Shown: one piece after another, positions 1 through 9,575 of the stretch
Numbering within the stretch: the stretch's first letter is position 1
How the letters are laid out: every line of letters begins with the position of its first letter
Virus record (IMG/VR): IMGVR_UViG_3300037635_001846
Location: 1-22,042 of that record
DNA from: a virus
Length of the DNA: 22,042 bases
Strand: one strand, 5' to 3'
Notes under the pieces: model-generated
What the model was told of the DNA's origin: nothing
The model's database searches: none
What the model saw: the letters and a program-made list of their open reading frames with translations, nothing else
Made by a program: the position numbers and the translations under genes

Positions 1-2519
1 TGAGTCCAAAAGAAGTTAATACAGATATGATGGCTAACGCAGCAGATTCTATGTTTACAGCTTTAGCATGGAACGCTGGTGCTGCAACACTGACACCGGT
101 TATTACAAAAGGTTTAGGTAAAGTTGGTAGATTAATGATTGGTGCAAAATCAAAAGATGCAAAAGAATTAGTCAACATTGCTAGAGATAAAGGATTGCCA
201 CTACCTATGGTAATGACTGCACAAGAAGGTACAGGTCTACTTGGTGGTTTTGCTGCTAAGTATTTTAAGGTACTTGGTATCATGCCTTTTATTAATGGTA
301 TTGGTAAAGAAGCTTTACAAGGAGCAGAACAAGCAGCAGGTAAAAATTATTTAAATAATGATGTTCTTAAATACGGTCCACTTATTAAAACAGGAATGTT
401 ATCAGCTACTGTTTGGAAACAAGCAGACGCAGCTTTTAAACAAAATTCTAATTTAATTAATTCCAGTTACAAAGCTTTTGATACTTTAGCGGATACAATT
501 GGTAATCCTAAAGTTATTCCTACGGGTCATGTAAAATTTATGGCTAGAAATTATGTAGATGAACTTTCTATGAAATATCCCGGTTTAAAATCTTATGCAC
601 AGGATGCCTTAGGTGACATAGACATGAAAGAAATTGCTAAATTACAGGGTACAGGAGATCCATTAGCTTTATTTTTTAGATACATGAACGGTATTGATGA
701 TTTTGTTACTCCTAAACAATACAAAGGAATGATGGAAACATTAAACAGAGCTATTTCTACCACAACTTATGACAATATAAGACCTACTTTATGGTCTATA
801 AGAGAAGCTCTTGAAAATGATCTAAATTCATTTGGTGGAGCTATAACAAAAGAAACATTTTTAAAAGATGACACAGTAAAAGCTGCTTATGAAACATTAA
901 AGAAAACAAATCCTGCTGCAGCAGAAGCAGACATGGCATTAAAAATAAAAGCATCAGAAGGTTTGAGAGATAAATTATACAGTGCAAACGACACCTTCTC
1001 TACATTAATGAACTTTTATCAAAATGCCAACGCTACCAAAATATTTAGAGATTATAGTGCAACTACGTTTACTAACAAAGCTTTGGCTGGAATTGGTTCA
1101 ATGCAAAAGAAAAAATCTCAAAAATTTTTTAATGATTTAGCAAACGATGTATTTACAAGCGGCACTCCAGAAGGAATAACGCAATTTAGGCAATTATTAG
1201 GTGCTCAAAAAATAGTATCACAAAAAACGGGACGAGCAATAGGTGTTACTAAAGGTGGTGGAGAAGCATTATATGATGCAGCAAAAGCAAGATGGATGTT
1301 TAACTCATTTATAAAAAGTTTTGATTCAGCAGCATCTCGTCCAGGTAGATCGATGATTGATGAAATTACTAATGAGGCTAGTGTTAGAGCAGGTATTAAT
1401 GGAACTGTTGATGTTATGGAATCTATGGTTCAAAAAGGTGATGTTGTAGATTTTAGTTTAGATAAAGTAAAAGCTGGAACTAATATATTTGATGCAACTA
1501 AAATTAGATTTAGCCCAAAAGATACTTCTATGTTTAACATAAATAAATTTATGAGAAATTTAGGTTTAAGTGATATTGTTGATGATGTAGGGCAAGATAA
1601 AATGACAGCTATTTTAGGTGGTAAAGCACAATCAAAAGAATTTGAAAAATTTTTAACTTATATGAAAGCAATATCCGATACCCCTATAGCTGATACTTCT
1701 ACTTTTATGCAAAGAAGATTACAATTAGGTGGACTTAATTCATTTACAGGAGCTTTAGTTCTTGGAGGTTCTGCAGCTGTCAACCCATTTGCACCAGCAC
1801 TATTTATATTACTTGGAAGACGCGCAGGTCAAATACTTACAGATCCAATAGCTATGCGAGCTTTCAATGATGCACTTAACCCTGATGAACAAATTAGACT
1901 ATTAATGGGTAAAAAAGTAGGTAATGGTGTACCAGGAGTTTTAGGTATAGGAAGACGATACTTTAAAGGTAGAGATATACAAACAGCAGCTAATGTTTTA
2001 AGATCGCCAGGTGTTGTTGGTAGACTTGGTCTAACACAAAAAAGAGAAGCATTTGCAAGACTTGTTAATTATTTAAATGAAAGTGATGCAGATGTTCCAA
2101 GAGTAGATCCTAAAACGGTGACACCAGAAGAAATTACTGAAAGAATGGGACAGTTGGATGCGAAAGTTCCAGCACCTATTTATGATGAAAACACTATTCC
2201 TAAAAATAATTTTGAAGTAATGTTTGCACAAGATTATTCAGGAACCTCTGGTAACTTACAGACAGATACTAACGCTGTAAGTATGTTATCTACAGCTACA
2301 CAAAACGAAGCTATGGTTGATGCTGAAGAAGCACCGATTGAAGCTGAAGAAAAAACATCTATTATGGCTGATCTGCAACTTGAAGACCCTATAACTCAAC
2401 CGCCTGTAGCACCAGTACCACCGGCTACCGGACAAGTAAATCCACAACAGTTCCAAGCTTTGTTTCCCAATGATCCGACAGGAGCTGCAATAGCACAAAG
2501 AGGAGTTAAACGTGGCTAA
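1..2519 (+). CDS. Large virion-associated / DNA-ejection-type protein, 5' partial
   Basis: The reading frame is open to the left edge (first full codon at base 3), so the gene most likely begins upstream; ATG codons at 27 and 30 have no Shine-Dalgarno sequence in front of them and are probably internal. At least 838 residues are encoded. The protein is rich in Ala, Lys, Asn and Gly and mostly helical in appearance. A glycine/alanine-rich hydrophobic stretch lies around bases 1727-1840 (residues about 567-604 counted from the ATG at 27), followed by an acidic and proline-rich tail near the C-terminus. No enzyme motif is visible. Size, composition and position beside a small membrane protein and ahead of replication genes fit an internal virion or DNA-transfer protein of a podovirus-like phage. 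That role is inferred from context and style; a tape-measure-like or other structural protein is possible. Confidence 0.6.
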   Translation, partial: SPKEVNTDMMANAADSMFTALAWNAGAATLTPVITKGLGKVGRLMIGAKSKDAKELVNIARDKGLPLPMVMTAQEGTGLLGGFAAKYFKVLGIMPFINGIGKEALQGAEQAAGKNYLNNDVLKYGPLIKTGMLSATVWKQADAAFKQNSNLINSSYKAFDTLADTIGNPKVIPTGHVKFMARNYVDELSMKYPGLKSYAQDALGDIDMKEIAKLQGTGDPLALFFRYMNGIDDFVTPKQYKGMMETLNRAISTTTYDNIRPTLWSIREALENDLNSFGGAITKETFLKDDTVKAAYETLKKTNPAAAEADMALKIKASEGLRDKLYSANDTFSTLMNFYQNANATKIFRDYSATTFTNKALAGIGSMQKKKSQKFFNDLANDVFTSGTPEGITQFRQLLGAQKIVSQKTGRAIGVTKGGGEALYDAAKARWMFNSFIKSFDSAASRPGRSMIDEITNEASVRAGINGTVDVMESMVQKGDVVDFSLDKVKAGTNIFDATKIRFSPKDTSMFNINKFMRNLGLSDIVDDVGQDKMTAILGGKAQSKEFEKFLTYMKAISDTPIADTSTFMQRRLQLGGLNSFTGALVLGGSAAVNPFAPALFILLGRRAGQILTDPIAMRAFNDALNPDEQIRLLMGKKVGNGVPGVLGIGRRYFKGRDIQTAANVLRSPGVVGRLGLTQKREAFARLVNYLNESDADVPRVDPKTVTPEEITERMGQLDAKVPAPIYDENTIPKNNFEVMFAQDYSGTSGNLQTDTNAVSMLSTATQNEAMVDAEEAPIEAEEKTSIMADLQLEDPITQPPVAPVPPATGQVNPQQFQALFPNDPTGAAIAQRGVKRG

Positions 2520-2688
2520 ACAATCTGCAGCAGCTAGAATAGATCACCACGAAAAAATTTGTAAGCTAATGCAAAAACAGACCTTTGAAAAGATGGATAA
2601 GATGGAAGCACGTATAAATAGAATAGAAAAAATTATTGTAGGCGGTATGTTTGCAATATTTATGGCTGTACTTTCCAATCATTTGTAG
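2512..2688 (+). CDS. 58-residue coiled-coil plus transmembrane protein, holin-accessory-like
   Basis: The gene starts with GTG at 2512, preceded by a clear AGAGGAG ribosome site at 2498-2504, and overlaps the end of the large virion gene by 8 bases in another frame, suggesting coupled translation. Residues 1-40 are charged and heptad-like (IDHHEKICKLMQKQ, then KMDKMEARINRIEKI). Residues 41-57 form one hydrophobic segment (IIVGGMFAIFMAVL). This layout, a short coiled coil followed by a single C-terminal membrane span, resembles XhlA-type holin-accessory proteins and small phage lysis or membrane proteins. No endolysin gene is visible beside it, so the lysis role is only a suggestion. That it is a real gene is likely from the ribosome site, the overlap and the orderly protein pattern. 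Confidence 0.7.
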   Translation: MAKQSAAARIDHHEKICKLMQKQTFEKMDKMEARINRIEKIIVGGMFAIFMAVLSNHL

Positions 2689-2700
2689 TATTAACTACGT

Positions 2701-3369
2701 ATGAAGTTACTTAAAAAGTATCCTTACAAACATTATAATAGATTCTCAGACACAACAGGACGTAAATACTTAGTAGATAATATTAAAGTTCCGAGTGTCA
2801 CAACCATACTTTCTGCAACCAAGGACAAACGTTTTTTAGATAATTGGAGACGTAAGGTAGGAGACGCAGAAGCTGATAGAATAATGAAACAAGCATCTAC
2901 TATTGGCACTGAAATGCACCAGGTATTAGAATACCATTTAACAGGTCAAGGTTATTACAATGCTATGGAAGAAGGATCTAAGCCAAGGATGATGGCGAAA
3001 ACTATTTTAAATAATATTAAAATAGATGAAGTATGGGGTAATGAAATAAGTTTAGAATATGAAAATAAATTTGCAGGTACAGCAGATTTATCTTGTGTTG
3101 CTTACGGGAAACCGAGCATCGTAGACTGGAAACAATCTAACAGACCTAAAAAAGAAGAGTGGGTTGAAGATTATAAATATCAACTAGGAGCTTACTACTT
3201 AGCACATACTAAAAATTATGGGCCAATTGAACAAGGTGTAATATCAATTTGCACTAGAGATCTCATGTATCAAGAATTTAAATTAAACGAATCTGATTTA
3301 AAAGAATATGGAGATAAATTTTTAGAAAGAGTTGAACAATACAATAAACTTATAGCAACCAACTCTTAA
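2701..3369 (+). CDS. PD-(D/E)XK exonuclease, RecB/Cas4-like phage type
   Basis: The 222-residue protein carries the ordered motifs of the RecB-like PD-(D/E)XK nuclease fold: GTEMH with His73, the GTAD motif with Asp129, VDWK with Asp142 and Lys144, and the YQLGAYYLA motif with Gln161. These are the expected metal-binding and catalytic residues (H, D, D-x-K, Q). In phages such proteins act as DNA exonucleases in recombination, host-DNA breakdown or end processing; the substrate here is unknown. The start ATG at 2701 lies 12 bases after the previous stop and lacks a good ribosome site, so it is only moderately certain. The last 20 bases overlap, tail to tail, with the antisense helicase gene. 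Confidence 0.85.
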   Translation: MKLLKKYPYKHYNRFSDTTGRKYLVDNIKVPSVTTILSATKDKRFLDNWRRKVGDAEADRIMKQASTIGTEMHQVLEYHLTGQGYYNAMEEGSKPRMMAKTILNNIKIDEVWGNEISLEYENKFAGTADLSCVAYGKPSIVDWKQSNRPKKEEWVEDYKYQLGAYYLAHTKNYGPIEQGVISICTRDLMYQEFKLNESDLKEYGDKFLERVEQYNKLIATNS

Positions 3370-4777
3370 GATCTTCTTCTCCTAAAGTTTTAGCAGCAAG
3401 CTTACCTTTACTGGTAAGAGACTTCATGATAGCTTCATCTAATGTACCTCTGGCTACAATATCAATATAAACAACAGTACCTTTTTGGCCCATTCTATGA
3501 GCACGGTCTTCTGATTGCATTCGGACTTCTAAGTTATAACTGTTGCTAAAATAGATAACAGTATTGCAAGCAGTGAGAGTGAGACCAAAGCCACCGGTAG
3601 TAGGATTACCAACTAAAAAACGACATTTGTCATCTGTTTGAATACGATCAACAGCATTTTTTCTATCCTCAACACTAACTTCTCCATAAATACTTACTGT
3701 GGATTCTGGGCCATACTTGTCTATTAGAAAGTTTTTAATTTCATGAATGTTATATAAATAATTAGCCCAGATAATAACTTTACCATCAGTTTCATCTAAT
3801 GTCTCCTCGAGAGCAGAAAGTTTGGATTTATGTAGTTGTAATATTTTTCCATCATCATCTTTGGTAAAACCATTACATACCTGGTGTAGTTTAATAATTT
3901 CTGTAAGTTTGTTAGAAAAAGATATTGTACTATCTTCTACAATAGCAAGTGCATGAGTTCGTAGTCTTTCATATATTTTTTTACCCTCACCTTCTAATTC
4001 TATATATCTCTTAGATCTAACCTTAGGTTTAAGATCTAAACATTGGTCTTTACGTATTCTGGTAGCAAAACTCTTCATTTTTTCTTCTAGTTCTTCTAAT
4101 CTTTTGTAATATTTAGGTACACTTACAAACCTTCCAGAACCTACAGGGATATCTGTCATCTCAGCATATCTATTTCTAAAGGCAAGATAACTATTAAAAC
4201 CTAATAATTCTGGACTTAAGAATGCACATTGTGTAAATAGATCTAATGGAGATTTTGTTATTGGGGATCCTGTTAGTATACGCTTTATATGGGATAATTT
4301 TCCTAATCCTAAAATGTTTTTTGTTCTTTTTGCTGATCGGTTTTTTATTGTGGTTGATTCATCCAACGCTACAAAATTTAATTTATTTTTTTTAAGGTAA
4401 TCAACACACGCTTCAAATCCCCTTCTAGTTGATAAAGCTTCTACGTTAATTAAAAATATTTTAAGATCTGGTGATTCGCTTAACTTATAATAATCTTTAG
4501 GTTTATCTAAATTCCATTTATATATTTTATATTTTAATACATCTGGCATATGGGTTTCTATCTCAGATTGCCAATTTGTATAAACAGACTTAGGCGCAAT
4601 AATTAAAACAGAGTTAATTTTTCTTTGTAAATAAAGATAAGCAATATTATCTATAGTAACTTTTGTTTTACCTGTACCCATTTCCATAAAATATGCCCAT
4701 GAATTTTTTTCTGCTGATTCGGACAAAGCATTTCTCTGGTGCTCGTACGGCTTGGTCTTATAGGGGTATTTCGACAT
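3350..4777 (-). CDS. SNF2-family (SF2) helicase / DNA-dependent ATPase, antisense
   Basis: The 475-residue product (from ATG at 4777) shows the full set of SNF2 motifs: a Q-motif-like YEHQ at 11-14, Walker A MGTGKT (Lys37), motif II as DEST (Asp139-Glu140) instead of the usual DEAH/DEGH, motif III LTGSP at 168-172, motif V TTGGFGLTLT at 393-402 and motif VI QSEDRAHRMGQ at 421-431. Such enzymes translocate on DNA and remodel protein-DNA complexes; a role in phage replication or recombination is inferred from the neighbours. An in-frame TTG at 4807 would add ten residues, but neither start has a Shine-Dalgarno sequence. On the minus strand TTGATC and TATAAA sit 15 bases apart just upstream (4814 down to 4788), a weak promoter candidate that would give a near-leaderless transcript. 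It is the only minus-strand gene in the replication block. Confidence 0.9.
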   Translation of the reverse strand: MSKYPYKTKPYEHQRNALSESAEKNSWAYFMEMGTGKTKVTIDNIAYLYLQRKINSVLIIAPKSVYTNWQSEIETHMPDVLKYKIYKWNLDKPKDYYKLSESPDLKIFLINVEALSTRRGFEACVDYLKKNKLNFVALDESTTIKNRSAKRTKNILGLGKLSHIKRILTGSPITKSPLDLFTQCAFLSPELLGFNSYLAFRNRYAEMTDIPVGSGRFVSVPKYYKRLEELEEKMKSFATRIRKDQCLDLKPKVRSKRYIELEGEGKKIYERLRTHALAIVEDSTISFSNKLTEIIKLHQVCNGFTKDDDGKILQLHKSKLSALEETLDETDGKVIIWANYLYNIHEIKNFLIDKYGPESTVSIYGEVSVEDRKNAVDRIQTDDKCRFLVGNPTTGGFGLTLTACNTVIYFSNSYNLEVRMQSEDRAHRMGQKGTVVYIDIVARGTLDEAIMKSLTSKGKLAAKTLGEEDLKSWLL

Positions 4778-4848
4778 CTTAAAAGTTTTTATATTTTTTT
4801 CTTGCAAAGATCAAATGAATAATTTAAGAGACCTGCAGGAGGAAAAAT

Positions 4849-5388
4849 ATGGATATTGAGAAAATGTCAAACATTGACATTAGTCAAGATAGTGTAAAAT
4901 CTATTTCTGACAAATGCAATTCTTTAAATACGTTACGAAAACAAATAGAAAAAGATGAAGAAAGTCTTTCACTTCTTAAGCATAAAGCTAGAGATATGGA
5001 AGAGAGAATAATTCCAGAGATGATGCAGGAAGCAGGTGTATCTTTGTTGAAATTAAGTGATGGTTCTACTGTAGAAGTTAAACCATTCTATGCAGCAAAA
5101 ATTCCTGAATCACGTGTAGAGGAAGCCTTCAGTTGGTTAAGAGGTAAGGGGTTCGAAGATATAATCAAGAACACCGTAACCGCTTCATTCAATAGAGGTC
5201 AAGACAACGAAGTCTCTGAATTAATAAAAGTCTGTGAAGACCATGGATTCAACTATAATAAAAAAGAAAAAGTTGAGCCTATGACTCTTAAGGCTTTTGT
5301 TAAAGAGCAAGTCGAGGGTGGTAAAGAACTTCCTTTTGATTTGTTCGGTGTGTACATCGCAAATAAAACGAAAATAACTAACAAATAA
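4849..5388 (+). CDS. Coiled-coil phage protein of unknown function next to SSB-like gene
   Basis: The 179-residue protein starts at an ATG behind a strong GCAGGAGG-type ribosome site (4837-4842). Residues about 20-55 form a charged helical, probably coiled-coil region. Then comes a motif style I associate with a common marine-phage family: EERIIPEMMQEAGVS, LKLSDGSTVEVKPFYAAKIP, and a helix with FSWLRGKGFEDIIKN. The family usually sits just before the SSB-like protein, as here. Its biochemical job is not known to me; a Gam-like nuclease inhibitor or a replication accessory protein are possibilities suggested only by the coiled coil and the location. The gap to the next gene is 11 bases, so they are probably co-transcribed. 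Confidence 0.75.
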   Translation: MDIEKMSNIDISQDSVKSISDKCNSLNTLRKQIEKDEESLSLLKHKARDMEERIIPEMMQEAGVSLLKLSDGSTVEVKPFYAAKIPESRVEEAFSWLRGKGFEDIIKNTVTASFNRGQDNEVSELIKVCEDHGFNYNKKEKVEPMTLKAFVKEQVEGGKELPFDLFGVYIANKTKITNK

Positions 5389-5399
5389 TAGGTAATAAT

Positions 5400-6191
5400 A
5401 TGAAAATAAAAGACGGACAATCGGGCCAAGTATCGATTAAAGAAGAGGCTGGTGCAGTTGCTAATATTGATTTAGAGCAATTTGCTGATGCTGGATTTGA
5501 TAATGTAGATTCAAAGAGTTTAGCATTACCATTTCTAAAAGTTCTGGGACAGTTGTCACCACAAGTAACTCAAGGTGACAGTCAGTTTAACCCTGAAGCA
5601 AGACCTGGAATGATCTATAACACCGTAACAGATGAACTTTATGATGGTGCAGGAGGTATAACAGTTATACCTTGCTATTATAAATTAGAATACATTGAGT
5701 GGAGAGACAGAGAAAAAGGTGCTGTTGCTCCTGTAAATGTTTATTCTTCTGGTTCGGATATCATGACTAAAACTACCAGAGGTGACGATGGTAAGGATAG
5801 GCTTGAGAATGGTAATTACATAGAAGAGACAGCTTCACACTACGTTATGATAGTGCAAGAGGACAAATCTTCTACAGCTATGATTACTATGAAATCTACT
5901 CAAAGAAAGAAATCCAAAAAATGGAATTCAATGATGATGTCTTTGAGACAGAAAAGAAAAGATGGTAAGGGTTTCTTTAGACCTGCGCCATTTACTCAAC
6001 AATACACAATCAAAACTGTTTTAGAAAAGAACAATCTAGGTTCGTGGTACGGTTGGGAAATCGAACACACAGGTACAGTGGGGAGCGAAGACACAATCAA
6101 AGCAGCTTTTGAGTTTTACGAATCATGTAAAAAAGGTGCTGTCAGAGTTAACCATGGCAAGGAAGAACAAGTAGAAAAAACTCCATTCTAG
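5400..6191 (+). CDS. Putative single-stranded-DNA-binding protein of marine-phage type
   Basis: The 263-residue protein has the pattern LALPFLKVLGQLSPQ, PGMIYNTVTDELYDG, GGITVIPCYYKLEYIEW, then ITMKSTQRKKSKKWNSMM. I recognise this as a widespread family in marine and alphaproteobacterial phages, often labelled single-stranded DNA binding. The centre looks beta-rich, with aromatic and basic residues suited to nucleic-acid contact, and the C-terminus is charged. There is no enzyme motif. The AGGT ribosome site just before 5400 is modest. Its place between the coiled-coil protein and the primase supports a role in coating template strands during replication. The SSB label comes from recalled family annotation and context, not from a diagnostic motif. 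Confidence 0.65.
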   Translation: MKIKDGQSGQVSIKEEAGAVANIDLEQFADAGFDNVDSKSLALPFLKVLGQLSPQVTQGDSQFNPEARPGMIYNTVTDELYDGAGGITVIPCYYKLEYIEWRDREKGAVAPVNVYSSGSDIMTKTTRGDDGKDRLENGNYIEETASHYVMIVQEDKSSTAMITMKSTQRKKSKKWNSMMMSLRQKRKDGKGFFRPAPFTQQYTIKTVLEKNNLGSWYGWEIEHTGTVGSEDTIKAAFEFYESCKKGAVRVNHGKEEQVEKTPF

Positions 6192-6192
6192 T

Positions 6193-7764
6193 ATGGACCT
6201 ACTTGACAACACCCTGGGAGAGTTTGTAGAACTCTTCCAGGGCTCTTCTACATATTTTGGATGTTCTGCACCTACTGGAAATAAAAACTCTAAGGGCAAA
6301 TCAGAATTTAAACATTGGGTTGAACCTAAACCGATGACAAAAGATCATTGGGTTCAACACTTAAAAGGAGAAGCTTACTATGGATCAGTTCCCATTCGAG
6401 ATGATAATACATGCAGTTGGGGGGTCATCGATGTTGATCGTTATAATATACAGCATCAGGACGTTATATCGGTTATACGGAAAAGGAAATACCCACTCGT
6501 CCCATTCAGATCAAAATCCAACGGACTCCATTTAATTATTTTTATCAAAGGTGTTGTTGCAGCATCTGCGATGAGAAAAAAATTAATTGAGATCGCTTCA
6601 GATTTAGGAATCAACGACACCACTACAGATATATTTCCTGCACAAGATCAAGTTGATTTGACACCTGATAATTGGGATGACAAAAGAAAAGGTAACTTTG
6701 TAAACCTACCTTACCAAAACGCAAAACTTCCTACAAGGGTCGCTATGGACGACCAATGTCAGTCAATAAAAATAGAAGATCTATATAAATTTGTATCTAA
6801 ATTTAGATTAACTCCTGAGTCTTTTAAAAAATTAAAAATATTTCAAGATGATGAGACAAAAGATTATCCTCCTTGTGTAGTTAACTTTATGAAAAATAAA
6901 GTACAAAAAGGTGAAGGTCGTAATGATGCTATGTTTAACGTGGCTGTCTTAGCAAAGAAGATTAATCCAGATCCAGTAATGTATGAAGAGTGGACAAGAG
7001 ATATGATGACTAAGGTTTGTAGTGAAAAACTTCACCCAAAGGAATTACAAAATATATTTAAGGGAGTTGAAAACAAAGAGTACACTTATAAATGTAAAAC
7101 ATCTATTGCAAGAATGCATTGTGTATCTAGCACATGTGTAAAAAGAAAATTAGGTATTGGAGCAAATGAAGCTTTACCAGAAGTTGGAAAACTTATTAAA
7201 GTTAACTCTTATCCAGAACCTTATTGGATACTACCCATACAAGGTAAATCTATAAGACTTTCTACAAAACAATTATACCAACAGCAGTTGTTGGGAGAAC
7301 AGTTATTAAATTATGATATTGTTTGGAGACCATTAAAACCCTCTAAACGAGATCCAGATCCTTACAGAGATTGGCTTGATGAGTTAATACAAAATAAACA
7401 AGACATGGAAGGTTTTGATTCTGGTGAGGAAAGACAAGACGTATTTAATTCTAGAATGACTAGGTTCTTAGAAGATGTTGAAGATACTACTGAATTTGAT
7501 CAGATAGATTCTGGTAACATTTGGAAAGACGAAAGTGAGATGAGATTTAAGTTAGAAACATTTAAATCATTCATGAAAAAAGTAGGGTATAATTGGAATG
7601 AAAAAGAATGTACAAGTTTTCTTGAGCAGGGAAAAGCTTTGCCTAAGAAGAAGTTTCAAAACATTAGTAGTAGGCATTGGGTTGTAGCACTACCACAACA
7701 AACAGAGCATAAAAATAAAGATGTCAAATTTAATAAAGCAAAAGCTGCGTGGGAAGACAATTAA
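6193..7764 (+). CDS. Archaeo-eukaryotic-type (AEP) DNA primase with PriCT-like and Cys-rich C-terminal parts
   Basis: The 523-residue protein shows the three AEP catalytic motifs in order: DVD within GVIDVDRY (Asp80, Asp82), SNGLHL preceded by FRSK (Ser109-His113), and DIFPAQ (Asp146). Next is a PriCT-like helical part with KGEGRNDAMFNVAVLAKK (about 239-256). Then comes a Cys motif YKCKTSIARMHCVSSTCVKRKLGI with Cys301, Cys310 and Cys315, like the zinc-binding tail of viral and TOTE-type AEP primases. It would make primers on single-stranded DNA for the PolA encoded downstream; primer-polymerase activity is possible. The gene starts one base after the SSB-like stop and overlaps the helicase gene by 44 bases. 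No helicase domain is fused to it, unlike T7 gp4. Confidence 0.85.
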   Translation: MDLLDNTLGEFVELFQGSSTYFGCSAPTGNKNSKGKSEFKHWVEPKPMTKDHWVQHLKGEAYYGSVPIRDDNTCSWGVIDVDRYNIQHQDVISVIRKRKYPLVPFRSKSNGLHLIIFIKGVVAASAMRKKLIEIASDLGINDTTTDIFPAQDQVDLTPDNWDDKRKGNFVNLPYQNAKLPTRVAMDDQCQSIKIEDLYKFVSKFRLTPESFKKLKIFQDDETKDYPPCVVNFMKNKVQKGEGRNDAMFNVAVLAKKINPDPVMYEEWTRDMMTKVCSEKLHPKELQNIFKGVENKEYTYKCKTSIARMHCVSSTCVKRKLGIGANEALPEVGKLIKVNSYPEPYWILPIQGKSIRLSTKQLYQQQLLGEQLLNYDIVWRPLKPSKRDPDPYRDWLDELIQNKQDMEGFDSGEERQDVFNSRMTRFLEDVEDTTEFDQIDSGNIWKDESEMRFKLETFKSFMKKVGYNWNEKECTSFLEQGKALPKKKFQNISSRHWVVALPQQTEHKNKDVKFNKAKAAWEDN

Positions 7765-9334
7765 AATATTTGGACCACCAGGTACAGGTAAAACAGAGAA
7801 CCTTCTAAAACGTGTAAAACGTTATTTAGAAAAAGGTTACTCTCCCGATGAGATTTGTTACGTATCCTTTACTAACAAAGCTGTAAATGAATGTGTTGCA
7901 AGAGTCAGACAAAAGTTTAAAGGTTATGATGAAGATGCTTTTTCATATTTTAGAACACTACATTCTCTGGCCAGACAACAGTTTGCTGAAATTCCCGTAT
8001 TAGATCCAAAGGCAGACCTGCTGATGTTTCATACACAATATGGCACTGTCAAGGTGGGTTACAAAGATACTTGGGATGATCAAAAAGTATATAATAATTG
8101 GTCGCTTCAAATTTATGACAGGGCAAGAAACATGAAAGTAGATCCTGTGTGGTTGTACAAACAACAAACAAGAAAAACAGTTAGGCTACAACAATTTAAA
8201 TCTATTATTGCAGGGTATCAACAATTTAAAACAATGGAGATGGAGACAGGACAACGAACACCGGACAGATTAGATTTTACTGATATGGTAGAAAAATTTG
8301 TTAATGATGGTTTAGTAGTACCTTTTAAAGTTTTAATGGTAGATGAAGCTCAAGATCTCACACCTTTGCAGTGGGACATGGTTGTTAAGATAGCTCAAGC
8401 AGTAGAGAGAGTTTATATTGCAGGAGACGATGACCAAGCAATATATGAATGGAATGGTGCGGATGTTAATTTGTTTCAAACATTTCCAGGTAAATCATTA
8501 GTGCTTAAAAAAAGTGTAAGACTTAATAAAAATATACATTTTTTTTCTAAATGTTTACTTAACTCTATGGGTGATAATCGTATTAAAAAAGAATTTTACT
8601 CTAATGGTAAAGAGGGTTCGGTACATAGGTGGAATGGTTTAAAGAAAGTACCTTGGGGTATGGAAGGTAGTTGGATGGTGTTGGCTAGAATTAATGATGT
8701 GAAAAAAGAATTACAACAAGAGGCAAGAAACCTTGGCCTGTACTATCAAGATCAAAAAAATAATAAGTCTTTTGACCCTAATCAATTTGCAGCAATTAAT
8801 TATTGGGAGAAGATTTGTGAGGGTGGTAGTATTACTAGAGAGGAAGCCACAACAATGTATGAGTTCTTATTAAACATTGACCACGGCTACCGGTCACAGG
8901 ATAGTAAAAAATGGAGTTTTGCACATCCAAATCAAGTGTTTACATTTGATGAATTACATTTAAGGTGTGGTATGCGTGATGAAAAAGGTCTGTGGAATCA
9001 AGTATTTAAAAGAAAATTTAAAGATAAAGATAAACAATATTTTCAAAAACTTATGAGTGAAGGTGTAGATTTATCACAACCTCCTAAAATAATTATAGAT
9101 ACTATACACCAAGTAAAAGGTGGTGAAGCAGATAATGTTGTCCTGGCCAGCAAATGTAACTTTCCATCTCATTACGAAAAAAAGAATTTAGCAGAAAAAG
9201 TAAAAGAGCTTAGGGTTTGGTATACAGGTGCCACTAGATCTAAAAGCACATTACATTTGTTAGGCACTTACCATCAATATAATTTTCCATTAGGAAAGTA
9301 TTATAAACAATATGAGGCTAACTATGTCAGATAA
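7721..9334 (+). CDS. UvrD/PcrA-like superfamily 1 DNA helicase
   Basis: All SF1A motifs are readable in the 537 residues: Walker A GPPGTGKT (18-25, Lys24), motif Ia YVSFTNKAV (47-55), RTLHSLA (78-84), motif II VDEAQD (207-212), motif III AGDDDQAIYEWNGAD (234-248), motif IV SVRLN (265-269), motif V TIHQVKGGEADNVV (461-474) and motif VI VWYTGATR (499-506). These predict an ATP-driven 3'-5' DNA unwinding enzyme. Since no DnaB-type helicase is visible, this may be the replicative helicase working with the AEP primase and PolA; that is inference. The ATG at 7721 lies inside the end of the primase gene, a 44-base overlap, and only 15 residues precede the strand leading to Walker A, so the N-terminus seems complete. 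Confidence 0.9.
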   Translation: MSNLIKQKLRGKTIKIFGPPGTGKTENLLKRVKRYLEKGYSPDEICYVSFTNKAVNECVARVRQKFKGYDEDAFSYFRTLHSLARQQFAEIPVLDPKADLLMFHTQYGTVKVGYKDTWDDQKVYNNWSLQIYDRARNMKVDPVWLYKQQTRKTVRLQQFKSIIAGYQQFKTMEMETGQRTPDRLDFTDMVEKFVNDGLVVPFKVLMVDEAQDLTPLQWDMVVKIAQAVERVYIAGDDDQAIYEWNGADVNLFQTFPGKSLVLKKSVRLNKNIHFFSKCLLNSMGDNRIKKEFYSNGKEGSVHRWNGLKKVPWGMEGSWMVLARINDVKKELQQEARNLGLYYQDQKNNKSFDPNQFAAINYWEKICEGGSITREEATTMYEFLLNIDHGYRSQDSKKWSFAHPNQVFTFDELHLRCGMRDEKGLWNQVFKRKFKDKDKQYFQKLMSEGVDLSQPPKIIIDTIHQVKGGEADNVVLASKCNFPSHYEKKNLAEKVKELRVWYTGATRSKSTLHLLGTYHQYNFPLGKYYKQYEANYVR

Positions 9335-9575
9335 AAGTATGTTCGATGAAGCATTTCCGCAAGACAGACAAATCGGAGGATCCCACTACCAACATTTTGA
9401 AATTCAACCTTGGACATTTATAAGAAAGAATGGTTTAAATCCATTTCAAGCAAATGTAATAAAATATGTTTGTAGGTATTTATTCAAAGGAAAACAAATA
9501 GAAGATTTAGAAAAAATTAAACATTATTGTGATTTAGAAATAGAACATTTAAAAGATGCCAAAAAGAAGAAATAA
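9324..9575 (+). CDS. DUF3310 family small phage protein
   Basis: The 83-residue protein has the hallmark DUF3310 layout: GGSHYQ at 18-23, IQPW at 27-30, then FQANVIKYVCRYLFKG (41-56) and DLEKIKHYCDLEIEHL (61-76). Family members are common in phages, sometimes labelled nucleotide kinase without strong evidence; the function is unproven. The ATG at 9324 is chosen over the in-frame ATG at 9312 because GAGG lies 6 bases before it. It overlaps the helicase stop by 11 bases, and its last 20 bases overlap the next mini-gene. Confidence 0.85.
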   Translation: MSDKSMFDEAFPQDRQIGGSHYQHFEIQPWTFIRKNGLNPFQANVIKYVCRYLFKGKQIEDLEKIKHYCDLEIEHLKDAKKKK

